Below are positions 49,377 to 60,100 of a stretch of DNA of 64,000 bases, in pieces; position 1 is the first letter of the stretch, and each line of letters starts with the position of its first letter. A model generated the notes under the pieces. It worked only from the letters and a program-made list of their open reading frames with translations, did no database searches and was not told the origin of the DNA. Source of the DNA: Chaetoceros tenuissimus (taxonomy: Eukaryota > Bacillariophyta > Thalassiosirophyceae > Chaetocerotales > Chaetocerotaceae); contig BLLK01000023.1 in assembly GCA_021927905.1 (NCBI GenBank), forward strand, positions 682,001-746,000. Reading direction: 5' to 3'. The position numbers and the translations under genes were made by a program.

Positions 49377-50927
49377 TCATAACTCAGCCCTCTCAATCCC
49401 TTGTAAATACTTCAGAACGTCAATATTCTTAGAATTTACTATAGCTCCTGTGCATGATTCTACATTGACAGGACATCCCATGTATCGTAGCCATTGCAGT
49501 ACTTGAAGTCGGCCTTGTTTTGTAGCCTCTAAAGCTGTGTTTGCATTCCATTCGTACCCATATGCACTTAGGAGTTTCAATTTCTCAATAATTTGTGAAT
49601 CATTCGGTGACTCATTACTCAACACTTCTTTGAAAATACGATTGGTATCATGACGCGGTTCATATTGAAGAAATTCTTCAATTAGAGATATATTTTCTCT
49701 CTTCACAAGAAAATAAAATACATCTTCTGTCCAAGGGCAGCCATTCCTCCTCGCCCACCTTAATGCTTCAAAATGACGTTGTACAATAGCTGTAGGGCAG
49801 GTATCCTCGGCCCATGGACAGGAATGTTTGCGCAGTAATTTCAAAACTTCAAGAACAATATTCTCATCTTTGGAATGCATTGCAGAAGTACAAACAAAGG
49901 TATCGATAGGACAATCATTCTGCAAACAATACTCGATCATAGCAATATTTCCTCTTTCGACGGCAGCCGTGAGTGTTTCTTCGTCCCATGGGCAACCTTC
50001 ATTCCTAGCCCATTTCAATGCCTCAAGATTGTCATTCCATGCTGCATGTCTACATAATTCTTCATCCCAAGGACAGTTATGATGACGAAGCCACTTCAAA
50101 GTCACAAGTGCCTGCTCTTTATCTTTGTTTTGCATCGAAGAATCACATAGGATTGTATCATCAAAGTCAAATTGGTAATTCTTGCGATGGCAGTACTCCA
50201 TCACTTCAATATTGCCCTTTCGAGCAGCTACCTCATATAATTCAAACGTCACTTTAGGTGATGTCACACCTGCAAGAATATTTTTATATGCTTCGATGGT
50301 AGAACGGATGTGAGCCTTGTCATCATCATTGTCTTCATATAGATGCATCTTTTCTTGAAAGATCCATTTCATTATATGCAGGTGGTCTGATTCTTTGGCC
50401 AACTTAAAAAGAAAATCGAAATCAAAACGATCAAAGTCTTGAGGGAGTTTCCTGTCAAAGTATTGGATCATTTCAAGATTACCTTGTTTTGCCAATTTTT
50501 CAATCAATCTTCGTACGAGTACTTTGATTAAATCAATCCCAAATATCTTTGCGCATTCTAGAATATCTATGCGACCCTTCAACGCCGCACTCTGGCATAC
50601 TTTGATAATGAAATCTTCTGGTGCATTTTTTATAAAGCAGTATTCAGTCAGCTTGATGTCATCCGACACAGATTCTGCTGTCGTTCTTTTATTTCTTCCA
50701 ATCTTTAGAAGTGAAGCAGCAGATAACATAGCCGTGCTATCGTCCATACCCCGCGTACAATAGTTGCTAAAGAACTGTCTCGATACAGGAGCAACCATGA
50801 TATAGCTACCTGGGATGAAACTGAAGCAGTGTTTCAAGAGATCATTCGGTAGATCGGAAATGGAAGCTGATGGCACCTCGTTGCAACTTGTATGGGAGAC
50901 TTTCATTCTTTTGTTCGCGCTCGTCAT
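49377..50927 (-). CDS. F-box-like/ankyrin-repeat family protein, copy 14
   Basis: An intact 516-aa frame from ATG 50927, with the same N-terminal segment as copy 13 except IMVAP for VTVAP. Regular repeats (LEALKWARNEGCPWDEETL, RGNIAMIEYCLQNDCP). The C-terminus reads LKYLQGIERAEL, a few residues longer than its neighbours because the usual stop is passed. The DNA just upstream of the ATG (tcgtcattttactacagaat) is also the same as in copy 13. Confidence 0.85.
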   Translation of the reverse strand: MTSANKRMKVSHTSCNEVPSASISDLPNDLLKHCFSFIPGSYIMVAPVSRQFFSNYCTRGMDDSTAMLSAASLLKIGRNKRTTAESVSDDIKLTEYCFIKNAPEDFIIKVCQSAALKGRIDILECAKIFGIDLIKVLVRRLIEKLAKQGNLEMIQYFDRKLPQDFDRFDFDFLFKLAKESDHLHIMKWIFQEKMHLYEDNDDDKAHIRSTIEAYKNILAGVTSPKVTFELYEVAARKGNIEVMEYCHRKNYQFDFDDTILCDSSMQNKDKEQALVTLKWLRHHNCPWDEELCRHAAWNDNLEALKWARNEGCPWDEETLTAAVERGNIAMIEYCLQNDCPIDTFVCTSAMHSKDENIVLEVLKLLRKHSCPWAEDTCPTAIVQRHFEALRWARRNGCPWTEDVFYFLVKRENISLIEEFLQYEPRHDTNRIFKEVLSNESPNDSQIIEKLKLLSAYGYEWNANTALEATKQGRLQVLQWLRYMGCPVNVESCTGAIVNSKNIDVLKYLQGIERAEL

Positions 50928-51090
50928 TTTACTACAGAATCAAACTTGAAATGATCAATTTGTATTTAATAGGAATTTTGAAAATGCACTTTAGTATGCC
51001 TTTCCTCTGTGTTATTAGTACAAAAATACCGGACTCGAAAACGTGAAGTGACCTCAAGAACTCAAGAACAATGTTGTTTTCGAGAGGGTG

Positions 51091-51159
51091 GTCGTCATTG
51101 TGCATCAGGTTCCTACTTTACATACCAGTATCCAACCGTTTCTTAACGGAAAGCGGACA
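51091..51159. promoter_or_regulatory. Array promoter module, copy 8
   Basis: GTCGTCATTGTGCATCAGGT, CATACCAGTATCC and AACCGTTTCTTAACGGAAAG at 51134. Upstream of copy 14; the remaining 50928-51375 spacer repeats its neighbours' spacers and has no gene. Confidence 0.7.
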
Positions 51160-51375
51160 AAAGTCAAAGAAGAAAAGAATGAGTTGAAAATCGAAAAGAA
51201 AATTGAGAAGAACAAGGGTGCAATTCAATGTGTAAAGTATATAGTTATAAACATATGGTAGCAGAAAAGGAGTAGATATTTATATATATTTTATACGTGC
51301 ATTTCATATTAGAATATGAACATTTCCTACCAAAAAAACATCATAATCATAATCAATATCGGGGAATCAAACCTC

Positions 51376-52947
51376 TCAGTCCGTAATCCCTTGTAGATAT
51401 TTGAGAACGTCAGTATTTTTTTTAGATCTGACAGCAGCTATGCAAGAATCTACATCCAAATCACATCCAATGTATCGAAGCCATTGCAGTACTTGAAGTC
51501 GGCCTTGTTTTGCGGCTTCTAGTGTAGTGTTTGCGTCCCATCGATATCCGTATCTATGTAAGAGTTTCAATTTGTCAATAACTTTTGAATCATCATTCGA
51601 TGACTCATTACTCAACGCTTCTTGGAAAATGCGATTGGTGTCATGTCGTGGCTCATCTTGAAGAAATTCTTCGATTATGGATATGTTTCCTTTTCTTAAA
51701 AGTGAATAAAATTCGTTTTCTGTCCAAGGACAGCCATTGCCTTTAGCCCACCTCATTGCTTCAAAATGACCAAAGAAAATAGCCATATCACAGGTTCTCT
51801 CGGTCCATGGACATGAATATTTGCGCAGTAATTTCAATGCTTCGATAGCTTTTTTATGATCTTTATTCCACATTGCATAAGCGCATACTTCTGCGGCCAT
51901 AGGACAATCATTCTCCAAACAATACTCGATCATAGCCAAATTTCCCGTTTTAACAGCTTCACAAAGTGTTACTTCGCTCCAATGACAATTATTATTCCTG
52001 GCATATTTCAATGCCTCTAGATTATTATTCAATGCTGCAGAATGACAAAGGAATCCACCCAAAGGGCAGCCATGACGACGTAGCCATTCCAAAGTCTCAA
52101 GTGCCTGTTCTTTATCTTTGTTCATCATTGAATTAATATACAGGCTTGTTGTATGAGCTTCAAATGGGTGATTGCTTCGATTGCAGTACTCAAGTACTTC
52201 AATGTTACCCTTTCGAGCAGCTACCTCACATAATCCAAACAAGCATTCAAATGTCACTTCATTTGTTTGCACACCTTCAAGGATATGTTCGTATGCTTTG
52301 ATCGTAGAACGGTAATAAGTCTCATCATCGCTGTCATCTATGAGATGATGGCTCTTTTCATCAAAGATCCATTTCATTACACGAAGATGGTCTGATTCTT
52401 TGGCCAACGTGAACACGTGACTCCAATCATCACAATCAATGTCTTCAAGGAGTTTGTTGTGTTCAAAGTATTGGATCATTTCAAGATTGCCTTGTTTTGC
52501 AAACTCTATCAAATTATCATACATCACACCTTTCTCTCGCACTTTACCGAAATCAGTCCCAAATATATTCGCGCATTCTAGAATATCTGTTCGCCTTTTC
52601 GTTGCCGCACGCTGACATACTTTGATCATGAAGTCTTCAGGTGCCTTGTTTATAAAGCAGTATTCTGTAAGATTGACATCGTTTGATACAGCGTCGACTG
52701 TCGTCCTTCTATTCTTGCCAATCTTTAGAATTGAATCTGTTGACAACACAGTCAAGCTATCGTCCATACCTTGTGTGCAGTAGTTTCTGTGGAACTGTCT
52801 CGACACAGGAGCTACCGTGATGTAGCTGCCCGGAATGAAACTAAAACAGTACTTCAACAGATCATTAGGTAGATTGGAAATAGAAGCAGATGACACCTCC
52901 TCGCTGCCGCTTGTATTGGAGACTTTCATTCTTTTGTTCGCACTCAT
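51376..52947 (-). CDS. F-box-like/ankyrin-repeat family protein, copy 15
   Basis: An intact 523-aa frame from ATG 52947. The F-box-like segment has small changes (SNLPNDLLKYCFSFIPGSY). The acidic insert DDSDDETYYRST is shared with copy 12. Units such as LEALKYARNNNCHWSEVTL and LAMIEYCLENDCP are diverged from the consensus. It ends DVLKYLQGITD. One repeat carries an extra CLFG (EVTFECLFGLCEVAARKGN), a small in-frame insertion. Confidence 0.85.
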   Translation of the reverse strand: MSANKRMKVSNTSGSEEVSSASISNLPNDLLKYCFSFIPGSYITVAPVSRQFHRNYCTQGMDDSLTVLSTDSILKIGKNRRTTVDAVSNDVNLTEYCFINKAPEDFMIKVCQRAATKRRTDILECANIFGTDFGKVREKGVMYDNLIEFAKQGNLEMIQYFEHNKLLEDIDCDDWSHVFTLAKESDHLRVMKWIFDEKSHHLIDDSDDETYYRSTIKAYEHILEGVQTNEVTFECLFGLCEVAARKGNIEVLEYCNRSNHPFEAHTTSLYINSMMNKDKEQALETLEWLRRHGCPLGGFLCHSAALNNNLEALKYARNNNCHWSEVTLCEAVKTGNLAMIEYCLENDCPMAAEVCAYAMWNKDHKKAIEALKLLRKYSCPWTERTCDMAIFFGHFEAMRWAKGNGCPWTENEFYSLLRKGNISIIEEFLQDEPRHDTNRIFQEALSNESSNDDSKVIDKLKLLHRYGYRWDANTTLEAAKQGRLQVLQWLRYIGCDLDVDSCIAAVRSKKNTDVLKYLQGITD

Positions 52948-53132
52948 TTTACTAAAGAATCAAACTTTAATGCCCAATTTGCAAATTGAATGAAGGCAAG
53001 GATTTTATGAAAGTGTAATATAATATACCTTTCCTATGTAATCAGAGTATAATACTATCTAAAACTGAAGTGACAGCGTGCTATCTATGTGACAGATAGC
53101 AAGAACATTGGAGTTGTTTGGAGAAGAGGGTG

Positions 53133-53201
53133 GTCGTCATTGTGCATCTGGTGCGTACTTTACATACCAGTATCCAACCGTTTCTTAACGGAAAGCGGAC
53201 A
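53133..53201. promoter_or_regulatory. Array promoter module, copy 9
   Basis: GTCGTCATTGTGCATCTGGT, GTGCGTACTTTACATACCAG, then AACCGTTTCTTAACGGAAAG at 53176. Upstream of copy 15. Nothing else is seen in 52948-53392 except an AT dinucleotide run. Confidence 0.7.
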
Positions 53202-53310
53202 AAAGTCAAAGAAGAAAAGAACGAGTTGAAAATTGAAAAGAAAATTGAGAAGAACAAGAGTGCAATGCAATGTGTAAAGTTATAAACATATGGTGGCAGA
53301 AAAGGAGTAG

Positions 53311-53330
53311 ATATTTATATATATATATAT
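53311..53330. repeat. AT microsatellite
   Basis: Short (AT)n run in the spacer between copies 15 and 16; the equivalent spacer of copy 14 has a shorter run near 51280. Confidence 0.7.
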
Positions 53331-53392
53331 TGTATGAACATTTCCTACCAAAAAAACATCATAATCATAATCAAGATCGTAAATCAAAACTC

Positions 53393-54937
53393 TCAGTTCG
53401 CAATCCCTTGTAAATACTTGAGAACGTCAGTATTTTTATGAGATCTGACAGCAGCTATGCATGACTCTACATCCAACTCACATCCAATGTATCGAAGCCA
53501 TTGCAATACTGAAAGTCGGCCTTGCTTTGCGGCTTCTTGCGTAGTGTTTGCATTCCATTCATAACCATATTTATGTAAGAGTTTCAATTTCTCAATAATT
53601 TGTGAATCATTCAATGATTCATTACGCAAAGCTTCCTCGAAAATGCGATTGGTATCGTGCCGCGGTTCATCTTGAAGAAATTCTTCAATTATAGATATGT
53701 TTCCTCTCTTGACAAGATTACAGAATACATCTTCTGTCCAAGGACAGCCATTGCGCTTCGCCCACCTCAAAGCTTCAAAATGACCAGATATAATAGCCAT
53801 TGTACAGGTATGCACGGACCATGGACATGAATATTTCCGCAACAATTTCAAACATTCAAGAACAATATTCTCATTTTTGTTACACATTGCAGAAGCGTAA
53901 GCCCAGTCATCCGTAGGACATTCATTCTGCAAACAATACTCGATCATAGCAATATTTCCCCTTTGGGCAGCAGCTCTAAGTGTATAAATGTCCCAAGAAC
54001 AACCTTCGCTCCTGACCCACTTCAATGCCTCGATATTATCATTCGATACTGCAGCGCTACAAAGTGATTCATACCAAAGGTATCCATGACGACGGAGCCA
54101 TTTCAAAGTCACAAGTGCCTGCTCTTTATCTTTGTTCTGCATCGAAATATCACATAAGATTGTTTCATCAAAGTCAAATTGGTAATTGCTTCGATGACAG
54201 TACTCAAGTGCTTCGATGTTTCCCTTCATAGTGGCCATCTCATACAACTCATACGTCACTTCAGGTGCTGTGATACCTTCAAGTACATGTTCGTATGCTT
54301 CGATTGTAGCACGGATGTGATTCTTTTCGTCGCTATCTTCAAATAGATGCATCTTTTCTTGAAAGATCCACTTCATAATTTGAAGGTGGTCTGAATCTCT
54401 GGCCAAGTGAAAGATGAATATCCTTTCATCGCAAACTTTTTTTTCAAAGAGTTTGCTGCTTCTGTCAAAGTATTGAATCATTTCAAGATTGCCTTCTTCT
54501 ACCAACTTGAAAATCAAATTTTCTTCCATTCGCACTTTGATTAAATCAACTCCAAATATTTTTGCGCATTCTAGAATATCTGTTAGCCCCTTCATTGCTG
54601 CACTCTGGCATACTTTGATCATGAAGTCTTCCGGTGCATTGTTTATAAATGCATATTCAGTCAGTTTGATGTCATCTGACACGGCATCTGCGGTCGTCCT
54701 CTTATTTCTTCCAATCTTTAGAAGTGAATCAGCAGATAACACAGCAATGCTATCATCAATCCCTACAGTGCAGTAATTAGTAAAGAAATGCCTCGATACA
54801 GGTGCGATCGTGATATAGCTACCCGGAATGAAACTGAAGCAGTGCTTCAACAGATCATTCGGTAGATCGGAAATAGACGCGGGTGCCACCTCGTTGCCAC
54901 TTGTATGGGAGACTCTCAATCTTTTGTTCGTACTCAT
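53393..54937 (-). CDS. F-box-like/ankyrin-repeat family protein, copy 16
   Basis: An intact 514-aa frame from ATG 54937 (MSTNKRLRVSHTSGNEVAP), the last of the array. The F-box-like segment is standard (SDLPNDLLKHCFSFIPGSY). Several repeat units have lost the usual Pro-Trp (HGYLWYESL, EGCSWDIYTL). The C-terminus is like that of copies 12, 13 and 15 (LKYLQGIAN). The upstream module is only half present, consistent with the array edge. Confidence 0.85.
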   Translation of the reverse strand: MSTNKRLRVSHTSGNEVAPASISDLPNDLLKHCFSFIPGSYITIAPVSRHFFTNYCTVGIDDSIAVLSADSLLKIGRNKRTTADAVSDDIKLTEYAFINNAPEDFMIKVCQSAAMKGLTDILECAKIFGVDLIKVRMEENLIFKLVEEGNLEMIQYFDRSSKLFEKKVCDERIFIFHLARDSDHLQIMKWIFQEKMHLFEDSDEKNHIRATIEAYEHVLEGITAPEVTYELYEMATMKGNIEALEYCHRSNYQFDFDETILCDISMQNKDKEQALVTLKWLRRHGYLWYESLCSAAVSNDNIEALKWVRSEGCSWDIYTLRAAAQRGNIAMIEYCLQNECPTDDWAYASAMCNKNENIVLECLKLLRKYSCPWSVHTCTMAIISGHFEALRWAKRNGCPWTEDVFCNLVKRGNISIIEEFLQDEPRHDTNRIFEEALRNESLNDSQIIEKLKLLHKYGYEWNANTTQEAAKQGRLSVLQWLRYIGCELDVESCIAAVRSHKNTDVLKYLQGIAN

Positions 54938-55060
54938 TTTACTAAAGAATCAAGCTTTAAATGACCAATTTGCATTTAATGAATAAGGCAAGGAGTTTAT
55001 GAAAATGCATACAATATTATATTTGCAATATGCAATAAGAACACAGTTGGAGAGCTTTGG

Positions 55061-55112
55061 TGCGTACTTATATCATACCAGGATGAAACCGTTTCTTAAC
55101 GGAAAGCGGACA
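55061..55112. promoter_or_regulatory. Array promoter module, copy 10 (part B only)
   Basis: TGCGTACTTATATCATACCA and, at 55087, AACCGTTTCTTAACGGAAAG. The GTCGTCATTG part is missing. It lies 150 bp upstream of copy 16 and 200 bp before the plus-strand F-box gene. Confidence 0.6.
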
Positions 55113-55313
55113 AAAGTAGAAAAATGAAGTGGATGAAAAGAAAAGTAGTGACAAGGTAGATACCTATGTACCTTATCACTTTTCTTACAGTGTTGATGAC
55201 ACAGAACAACAAAGAAATAATAAACAGTTTTATTCAGTGCAGTATTCAGTATTGCCATCTGGCCTTTTCCCTACATACGCGAAGAAAGTAGATCACTAAA
55301 TTCCAAAGATAAG

Positions 55314-56687
55314 ATGGAAAGTCTTTTGTGCGAAAACTTGTGGGTGCACATCACTTCCTTCCTCACTCATGTCGACCCATCGTTCTCATCGTCGACGTCA
55401 TCCATTATTGAAAAAGAAGAGCGAGCTCTAAAGTGCACTTCGAAAACTATACATCAATTGCTCACTTCCGAAGAATTTTATCAAGCAAAGACTATAGAAC
55501 TCTTTGCCTCTAGAAGTTGTATACAAGATTGGCCTACTTTAGAGAATGTAGGTAGTTGGAAATCTCTCTGTCATGTCTTGGGGCTTTACATTCCTTTACA
55601 GGGTCTATACACCTTATGTGAATCTTGGCCATGGGGTATGCTTATGGATTGTAAACTTCAGAATGGAAAAGTTTGCGGTGATTTGATTCGAGCCATTCCA
55701 GAGACTACTATGAATACAAACAGTAGTAGAAGTGCATGCTCCTATAGTGTTGAAAGAGTGCGGTTATTTGAGATACAGTTTCAAATAGATACATTTTCGA
55801 AATTGCAAATGAAATGTGTCGTGTATACTGGTGATGGTTCCATAAGACATGCAGTAGACTTTGGAATAATCAAAGATGATGAAGTAGAAGGACCCGAGAC
55901 TCTGACTACTATGAATCCATATCCACGAAACCAAAGTTTTCTTTTTCACCTTCAATGGCCTGTAGGTGATAATGATGAAGATGAGGAAGAATTTGGTAGA
56001 GTCCCATTCATAAATGATGATACTTTTCATCGTCGCCATGATAATGATCCGAATTTGTTTTTGAAACTTATTGAAACACTTCGAACAAAATCACTCGTTG
56101 CACCATTGGAAGATTTGCATAGAATAAGATTTGAATTATTGGATCAAAATATGAAGACTTCAGAGTCCGTAAAAGAAATTGAAATGTTTAAATCTGGCTT
56201 CTATGTTGGAAACTATGGTGAAATGTATGGCCAATTTCAGCATGAAATTATAAATGTTTCCTACTTAGATGCAAGTGATGTAGATTGTTTAGAGAAGGTA
56301 TTTGGTTCGAGGCTGTCAATTGAAGTGTTACAAAGGGTATTTGATTATAGACTGCCAATTCAAGAGCGCCTACAAACCAAGATAGTTGTCGGAAGAAAAC
56401 TTACGGGAGATTTGCATGTTGCAGCGGGAGAAATTACTTGGTTTGCTGATGTTTCCAAACCTAGCAGTGATGGGGATGCCCCAGTACAAGTTGTAGATAA
56501 AGATGGAGTGACCTATCGTGTGTCAAAGTCTTGGCCAGGAATGGGCACACTAGCCTATCCTTTATTTCAGTCTTCAAGTTGGAATGACGGTTGGCTCTTG
56601 CAACTTGGAAATAATCATTTCGCCTTTTGTTGGGATAAATTCCGTGACCAAGATGTTACAATCCTGCATAGGATTTCCTTCTCGTAG
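55314..56687 (+). CDS. F-box protein with FBXO31-like C-terminal domain
   Basis: The 457-aa product has an F-box-like start (LLCENLWVHITSFL, then ALKCTSKTIHQLLTSEEFYQ; about residues 3-57). A GxYxL..SWPWGMLMDCKLQNGKV stretch, common in this type of diatom F-box protein, lies at about 97-125. The C-terminal part resembles the FBXO31 substrate-binding beta barrel: FKSGFYVGNYGEMYGQ, then VVGRKLTGDLHVAAGEITW (the family's TGDpnvPAG element), and a final strand WLLQLGNNHFAFCW. FBXO31-type proteins are SCF substrate receptors. It differs in sequence from the ankyrin family, with no repeats, and is an ordinary neighbour. The match is from memory of the motif pattern, so moderate confidence. Confidence 0.65.
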   Translation: MESLLCENLWVHITSFLTHVDPSFSSSTSSIIEKEERALKCTSKTIHQLLTSEEFYQAKTIELFASRSCIQDWPTLENVGSWKSLCHVLGLYIPLQGLYTLCESWPWGMLMDCKLQNGKVCGDLIRAIPETTMNTNSSRSACSYSVERVRLFEIQFQIDTFSKLQMKCVVYTGDGSIRHAVDFGIIKDDEVEGPETLTTMNPYPRNQSFLFHLQWPVGDNDEDEEEFGRVPFINDDTFHRRHDNDPNLFLKLIETLRTKSLVAPLEDLHRIRFELLDQNMKTSESVKEIEMFKSGFYVGNYGEMYGQFQHEIINVSYLDASDVDCLEKVFGSRLSIEVLQRVFDYRLPIQERLQTKIVVGRKLTGDLHVAAGEITWFADVSKPSSDGDAPVQVVDKDGVTYRVSKSWPGMGTLAYPLFQSSSWNDGWLLQLGNNHFAFCWDKFRDQDVTILHRISFS

Positions 56688-57145
56688 CATAATTACTATT
56701 GAATTGTACATATATTTGCTTGGAAATATACTATTATGAAAAGTTTTTTCTAGATGACGAACTGCAACTGTCTAATTTGGTAGAACCTAAGCCTAACCAT
56801 TACTACATTAATTATCAATATTTAAGTTCTTTAATTTATACTTCTTTATATATAATAATCAAATTCTTGGGACAGGCCTGTCGAAAATTAAAATAAATAT
56901 TTTCAAAAAATATCCCGATGATTTTAGTCTTATAGAAGGAGAACTTATGATGCATTCGTGCAGCAAAATGCCGATAAAATGGCTAACCTTTTCAAAATTA
57001 CGCTCGTCACTCGTCAGCTTATAAAACGAGAAAGCTGATCCACTCAACACGAAAATCATCTCATTTCCTGAAGCCGACCTTGGCACCCATACAAGTACAA
57101 AAATATTCTACATTGCTAACGATAGCATAGATATTTGTAGCTTCT
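56688..57145. other. Intergenic spacer
   Basis: 458 bp, AT-rich (notably 56800-56920), holding the 3' flank of the F-box gene and the 5' flank of the receptor gene. No gene seen. Confidence 0.5.
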
Positions 57146-60100
57146 ATGATGAGGGTGAAGCAAGTTCATGAACTGGCTTGGCTTTTTGTGTTTTTTTCTA
57201 GTTTGAGATATGTTGAAGCAAACGAACAAAACGAAGAATGGGAAAACATTGCCGTAGTTGATATTGAAACTGTTTCTTCTAGTACCACTGCATCTCCAAG
57301 TGAAGCTTGTGTAATCACAGAAGCTTGTCAGGTAGAAATACCAGAATGGATAGGAGATGGGGTCTGTGATGATGAAGAATACTACAATGGTACCCAATAT
57401 GTTGGTGGCTACAACACAGAAGAGTGCTGCTGGGATGGTGGAGATTGTATTCAAGCTCCTTCTATAAGCCCAAGTCCTACAGAAACCCCTTTTTGTCAAG
57501 TAAACGAACTATTATGCGACGTTCTGACACCTACATGGTTAGGAGATGGGTGGTGTGATTCAGCAGCTCCATACAATACAGAAGAATGTTGTTATGACAA
57601 AGGTGACTGTATTGAATTTAATGAGAAGTATCCCGATTGTAATGTTACAAGTGGATGGACTCTTGGCGATGGATACTGTATGGGAGGAAATTACAACACC
57701 GAAGAATGTGGTTTTGACGGTGGCGATTGCCTTGCCTTTAATCAAATGTATCCAAATTGCGATGTGCCAAACCCTTCTGAGATAGGTAACGGCTATTGCA
57801 ACAGTGGAGAATATAACACTGAGGAATGTGGCTTCGATGGTGGAGATTGCATTGAATGGACAAATGCACCTACTCGATCACCAAGTCCAACGATAAGTTT
57901 CAGCCCAACAGTAATTAGTGAACATCCGAGCACCAGTCCAACCACGTTACTAGATGATTCTCCAGAGAAGGCCAAGAATTATCAAGATTTGTACGTGGCA
58001 TGTGTTGATTCAACCTGGCGTGACTTTTTAGGATGGATCTCCCCTCTTGGTGTTCACAATTTAGTAACTTCATTTGAGAATGCTCAAGAAATATGCCAAG
58101 GCTATAAATACATGTCTTTTGAATGCCCTCGACCAAAAGGGGAAGATAGTCCATTTGGGACCGAAGTGTTTTGTTTTGACGAGAGAGGACTTAGATCAGC
58201 AAAGAAGTATCCTTCAGGAGAATGTAGAAATGAATATGCATCGAATCTTTCTGTAGATCACTGTATCGGTCCGTATTATCATGAAGTTGATCGAGTATGG
58301 CTAGGTGGTTTTCATCGCGGTGCAGTGTATGCTGTAGAGAAAGATACAATACAGGAATCTTTTGACCAATGCCAAAACATTGATCAAGACAATTGGGATA
58401 TCGATGGAGATACATGCTCATGGTTCCAGGAAGGGGATCCTGAAGTCAAATGTTTAGATACTGAACGTTATCAACAAAAATGTGGAAACGCTGCGTACCA
58501 CATTTGTAGTAAATGTATCGAATTAATGTCAGATCACATTGTAACCAGCAACATGAACAGTAATGCAACTGAATTTTACACAAATGTTGGTCCCAATACT
58601 CCGACCACTGCGCATCTACCGGCTTTGGATCCTGCGACAATTGCCATTAGTGGAAATGGAAAACGTGCGTTGATAGCAGAGTTCGGTCAGAAGGAGTCTG
58701 GTCGCGCAACTTTACTTGAGATTCAACCTAACTCTACATTGATACCGAAGTGGAGAGTTCACGGAAAGTACTATGATTCGTTCTTTGGGACAGCTGTTGC
58801 AATATCTGATGATGGGAAGCGATTTGCAGTTGGAGGTAGTGAAGTCTTGAGAGTTTACGAAGAGAATGAATTCGGTAACCTTATTCAACTAGGTCGGGAT
58901 ATTGCCATTGAAGAATACTTGTCTGTTGTCAATCTTTCATTCAGTAAAGATGGAAAGACTATAGCATTTGGAGCTATCAAATCCCATATCGATATTGAGA
59001 CTTACAATACCAATAGTTTAGGTTGGGATACAGTAAATTATGTTGCGGTGTACACTTGGGATGATTCTAAATGGAAGGAAAGTTTTCAGTCAAACAAGTC
59101 CATTCCTAAAACTATATCGATGGATGGCAGTGGGAAACGCATCATTGTTTCGTTTTGGTATATGGGACACGGCGGTGATGGATCTGTTCAGATTTCTACC
59201 CTTTTCGAAAACAAGGGGCCCTCAAAGTGGGAAGAAGTAGCAAGCTTCCGAGGTAGCTATGGCAAAATTAGTGGAAACGGTGAAAGAGTCATAGTTTCTT
59301 TCACTAGTCCCAATGGCTCTGTAGAGGCAGTCGTTTATGAAGAGAATGTAACCGGAAATAGTTGGGTGAAAGTCGCTAATAGTGTGCCTGGGTCGAATGT
59401 TGACTTTCATGGAACATCTATAAATAGGACTGGAAATCGCATTACTGTGAAAGGGTTCTCGGATAATGAAGACCACCAAGACCAAATTCTAAGGGTCTTT
59501 GAAGAAGCTAATGGTGAATGGAAACTGATCACATCCGTATCTGACTTTTATGGACAAGCTACAAAGGGGCATACTATTGATTCAGATGGAGTTAATCTAA
59601 TGAGATTAGTTGAATGGAACGAAACATCATACCGAGTAGATGTGACGAACTTGTGGCGCATAGCTTGTCCGGATCAAAAATTTGATAGTACCTGTGGTGA
59701 TGGTCATGAACATCTGTTTTCAATGGTAAATTCTTGTTCGTCTTCCTGCTACATATGCTCTGCAGGTACTTTCTTGAATGATGGTATTTGTACAAAATGT
59801 CCTGTGGGCTCATATCAAAGTAATGAAGGAAGTTTAGAATGTATCCAATGCCCAGAGGGATTATGGACTTATAGCACTGGATCTTCTTCCCTCGACTTTT
59901 GCAGGTCAGTGTAGAAAATATTTCGAAATTGAAAATACTTTTCCCTTGAAGTATCCTCACCAATATTATTTATCTCAATTTATAGGAGTGAATGCCCATA
60001 TCCATTTCAATCGAGAGTTTTTCGTGCAGAGGACTGTAACCTATGCATACAAGGATTCTACTCTCTCCAAACGCTAGAAAGGGATGACTACAAGACTAAA

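Noticed and set aside
24918-54937. Plus-strand frames of 60-160 codons across the ankyrin array
   Set aside because: They recur at the same relative position opposite every copy and so are shadows of the repeats.
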